A stretch of DNA of 6,666 nucleotides from JANPII01 sp031424915 (GTDB lineage Bacteria > Pseudomonadota > Alphaproteobacteria > Rickettsiales > Midichloriaceae), in NCBI GenBank assembly GCA_031424915.1, contig JANPII010000027.1:1-6666 (forward strand), in the 5' to 3' direction. Shown piece after piece: positions 6,558 through 6,666 of this stretch (the first letter of the stretch is position 1; the number at the start of each line of letters is the position of its first letter). Position numbers and translations under genes: made by a program. The notes below the pieces were generated by a model, which was given only the letters and a program-made list of their open reading frames with translations, had not been told where the DNA came from and did not search any database.

Positions 6558-6633
6558 TGGTGGAGCTACGCGGAATCGAACCGCGGACCTTTTGAATGCC
6601 ATTCAAACGCTCTACCAACTGAGCTACAGCCCC
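6558..6633 (-). tRNA. tRNA-Ala (anticodon GGC)
   Basis: A complete 76-nt cloverleaf with encoded CCA (6560-6558). The acceptor stem GGGGCTG pairs with TAGCTCC and includes the G3:U70 wobble that is the alanine identity element. The D-arm is GCTC/GAGC, the anticodon stem TTTGA/TCAAA with loop ATGGCAT (anticodon GGC at 6600-6598, reading GCC/GCU), and the T-arm CGCGG-TTCGATT-CCGCG. The gene points toward the rest of the window, so its 3' end forms the boundary with the AlpA-primase-helicase element and is a likely integration site. No fault is seen in the structure. Confidence 0.97.
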
Positions 6634-6644
6634 ACATATGGCGA

Positions 6645-6650
6645 AATATA
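6645..6650 (-). promoter_or_regulatory. possible -10 element of the tRNA-Ala promoter
   Basis: TATATT on the minus strand ends 11 bases before the first tRNA base, a suitable -10 position for a start a few bases upstream of the mature 5' end. The matching -35 would lie at or beyond the window edge. Confidence 0.3.
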
Positions 6651-6666
6651 GTTAAAACAAGCGTAC

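Noticed and set aside
1..6666. CRISPR array, riboswitch, rRNA or complete insertion sequence
   Set aside because: No regularly spaced direct repeats, conserved riboswitch core, rRNA segments or transposase motifs were seen on either strand.

Overview
The window looks like part of an integrated mobile element in a low-GC, probably intracellular, alphaproteobacterium (Rickettsiales or Holosporales type). This placement is an inference. It rests on an A+T-rich sequence, a primase/helicase pair of a kind I associate with alphaproteobacterial genomic islands, an NLR-like NACHT protein of a kind common in amoeba- and arthropod-associated bacteria, and a tRNA-Ala with an encoded CCA. I cannot name the species.

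Layout from right to left, the direction in which nearly all genes are read. A complete tRNA-Ala(GGC) lies at 6558-6633 on the minus strand, so its 3' end, the usual integrase target, faces the rest of the window. Next to it is a pair of 8-bp direct repeats (6491-6509). Then comes a decayed gene (6458-5539) whose coding potential jumps frame three times, each time near a homopolymer. A roughly 380-bp gap with several small inverted repeats follows. It leads into a tight three-gene block: an AlpA-like helix-turn-helix gene carrying an in-frame amber codon (5158-4901), a Toprim primase-like gene (4898-3933) and a DUF3987-type P-loop helicase-like gene (3933-2440). The last two are joined by a TAATG overlap.

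Beyond the block, a 51-codon plus-strand ORF for a putative two-helix membrane protein (2247-2402) converges on the helicase gene. The gene-poor stretch 1752-2246 holds a palindromic element of about 103 bp with perfect 20-bp terminal inverted repeats (1989-2091). The left quarter is a minus-strand gene for a NACHT P-loop NTPase (from 1751, running off the window at base 1), with intact Walker A, Walker B and the HLTFQEYYAA motif.

How the parts may work together: AlpA regulator/excisionase, Toprim primase and DUF3987 helicase form the replication core seen in tRNA-anchored islands and phage satellites, and the NACHT NTPase would be cargo, possibly anti-phage defence or a host-interaction protein. 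No integrase is recognisable in the window, the AlpA gene is interrupted and the tRNA-proximal gene is broken. The simplest reading is an element that has lost or is losing mobility while its primase, helicase and NACHT reading frames stay intact.
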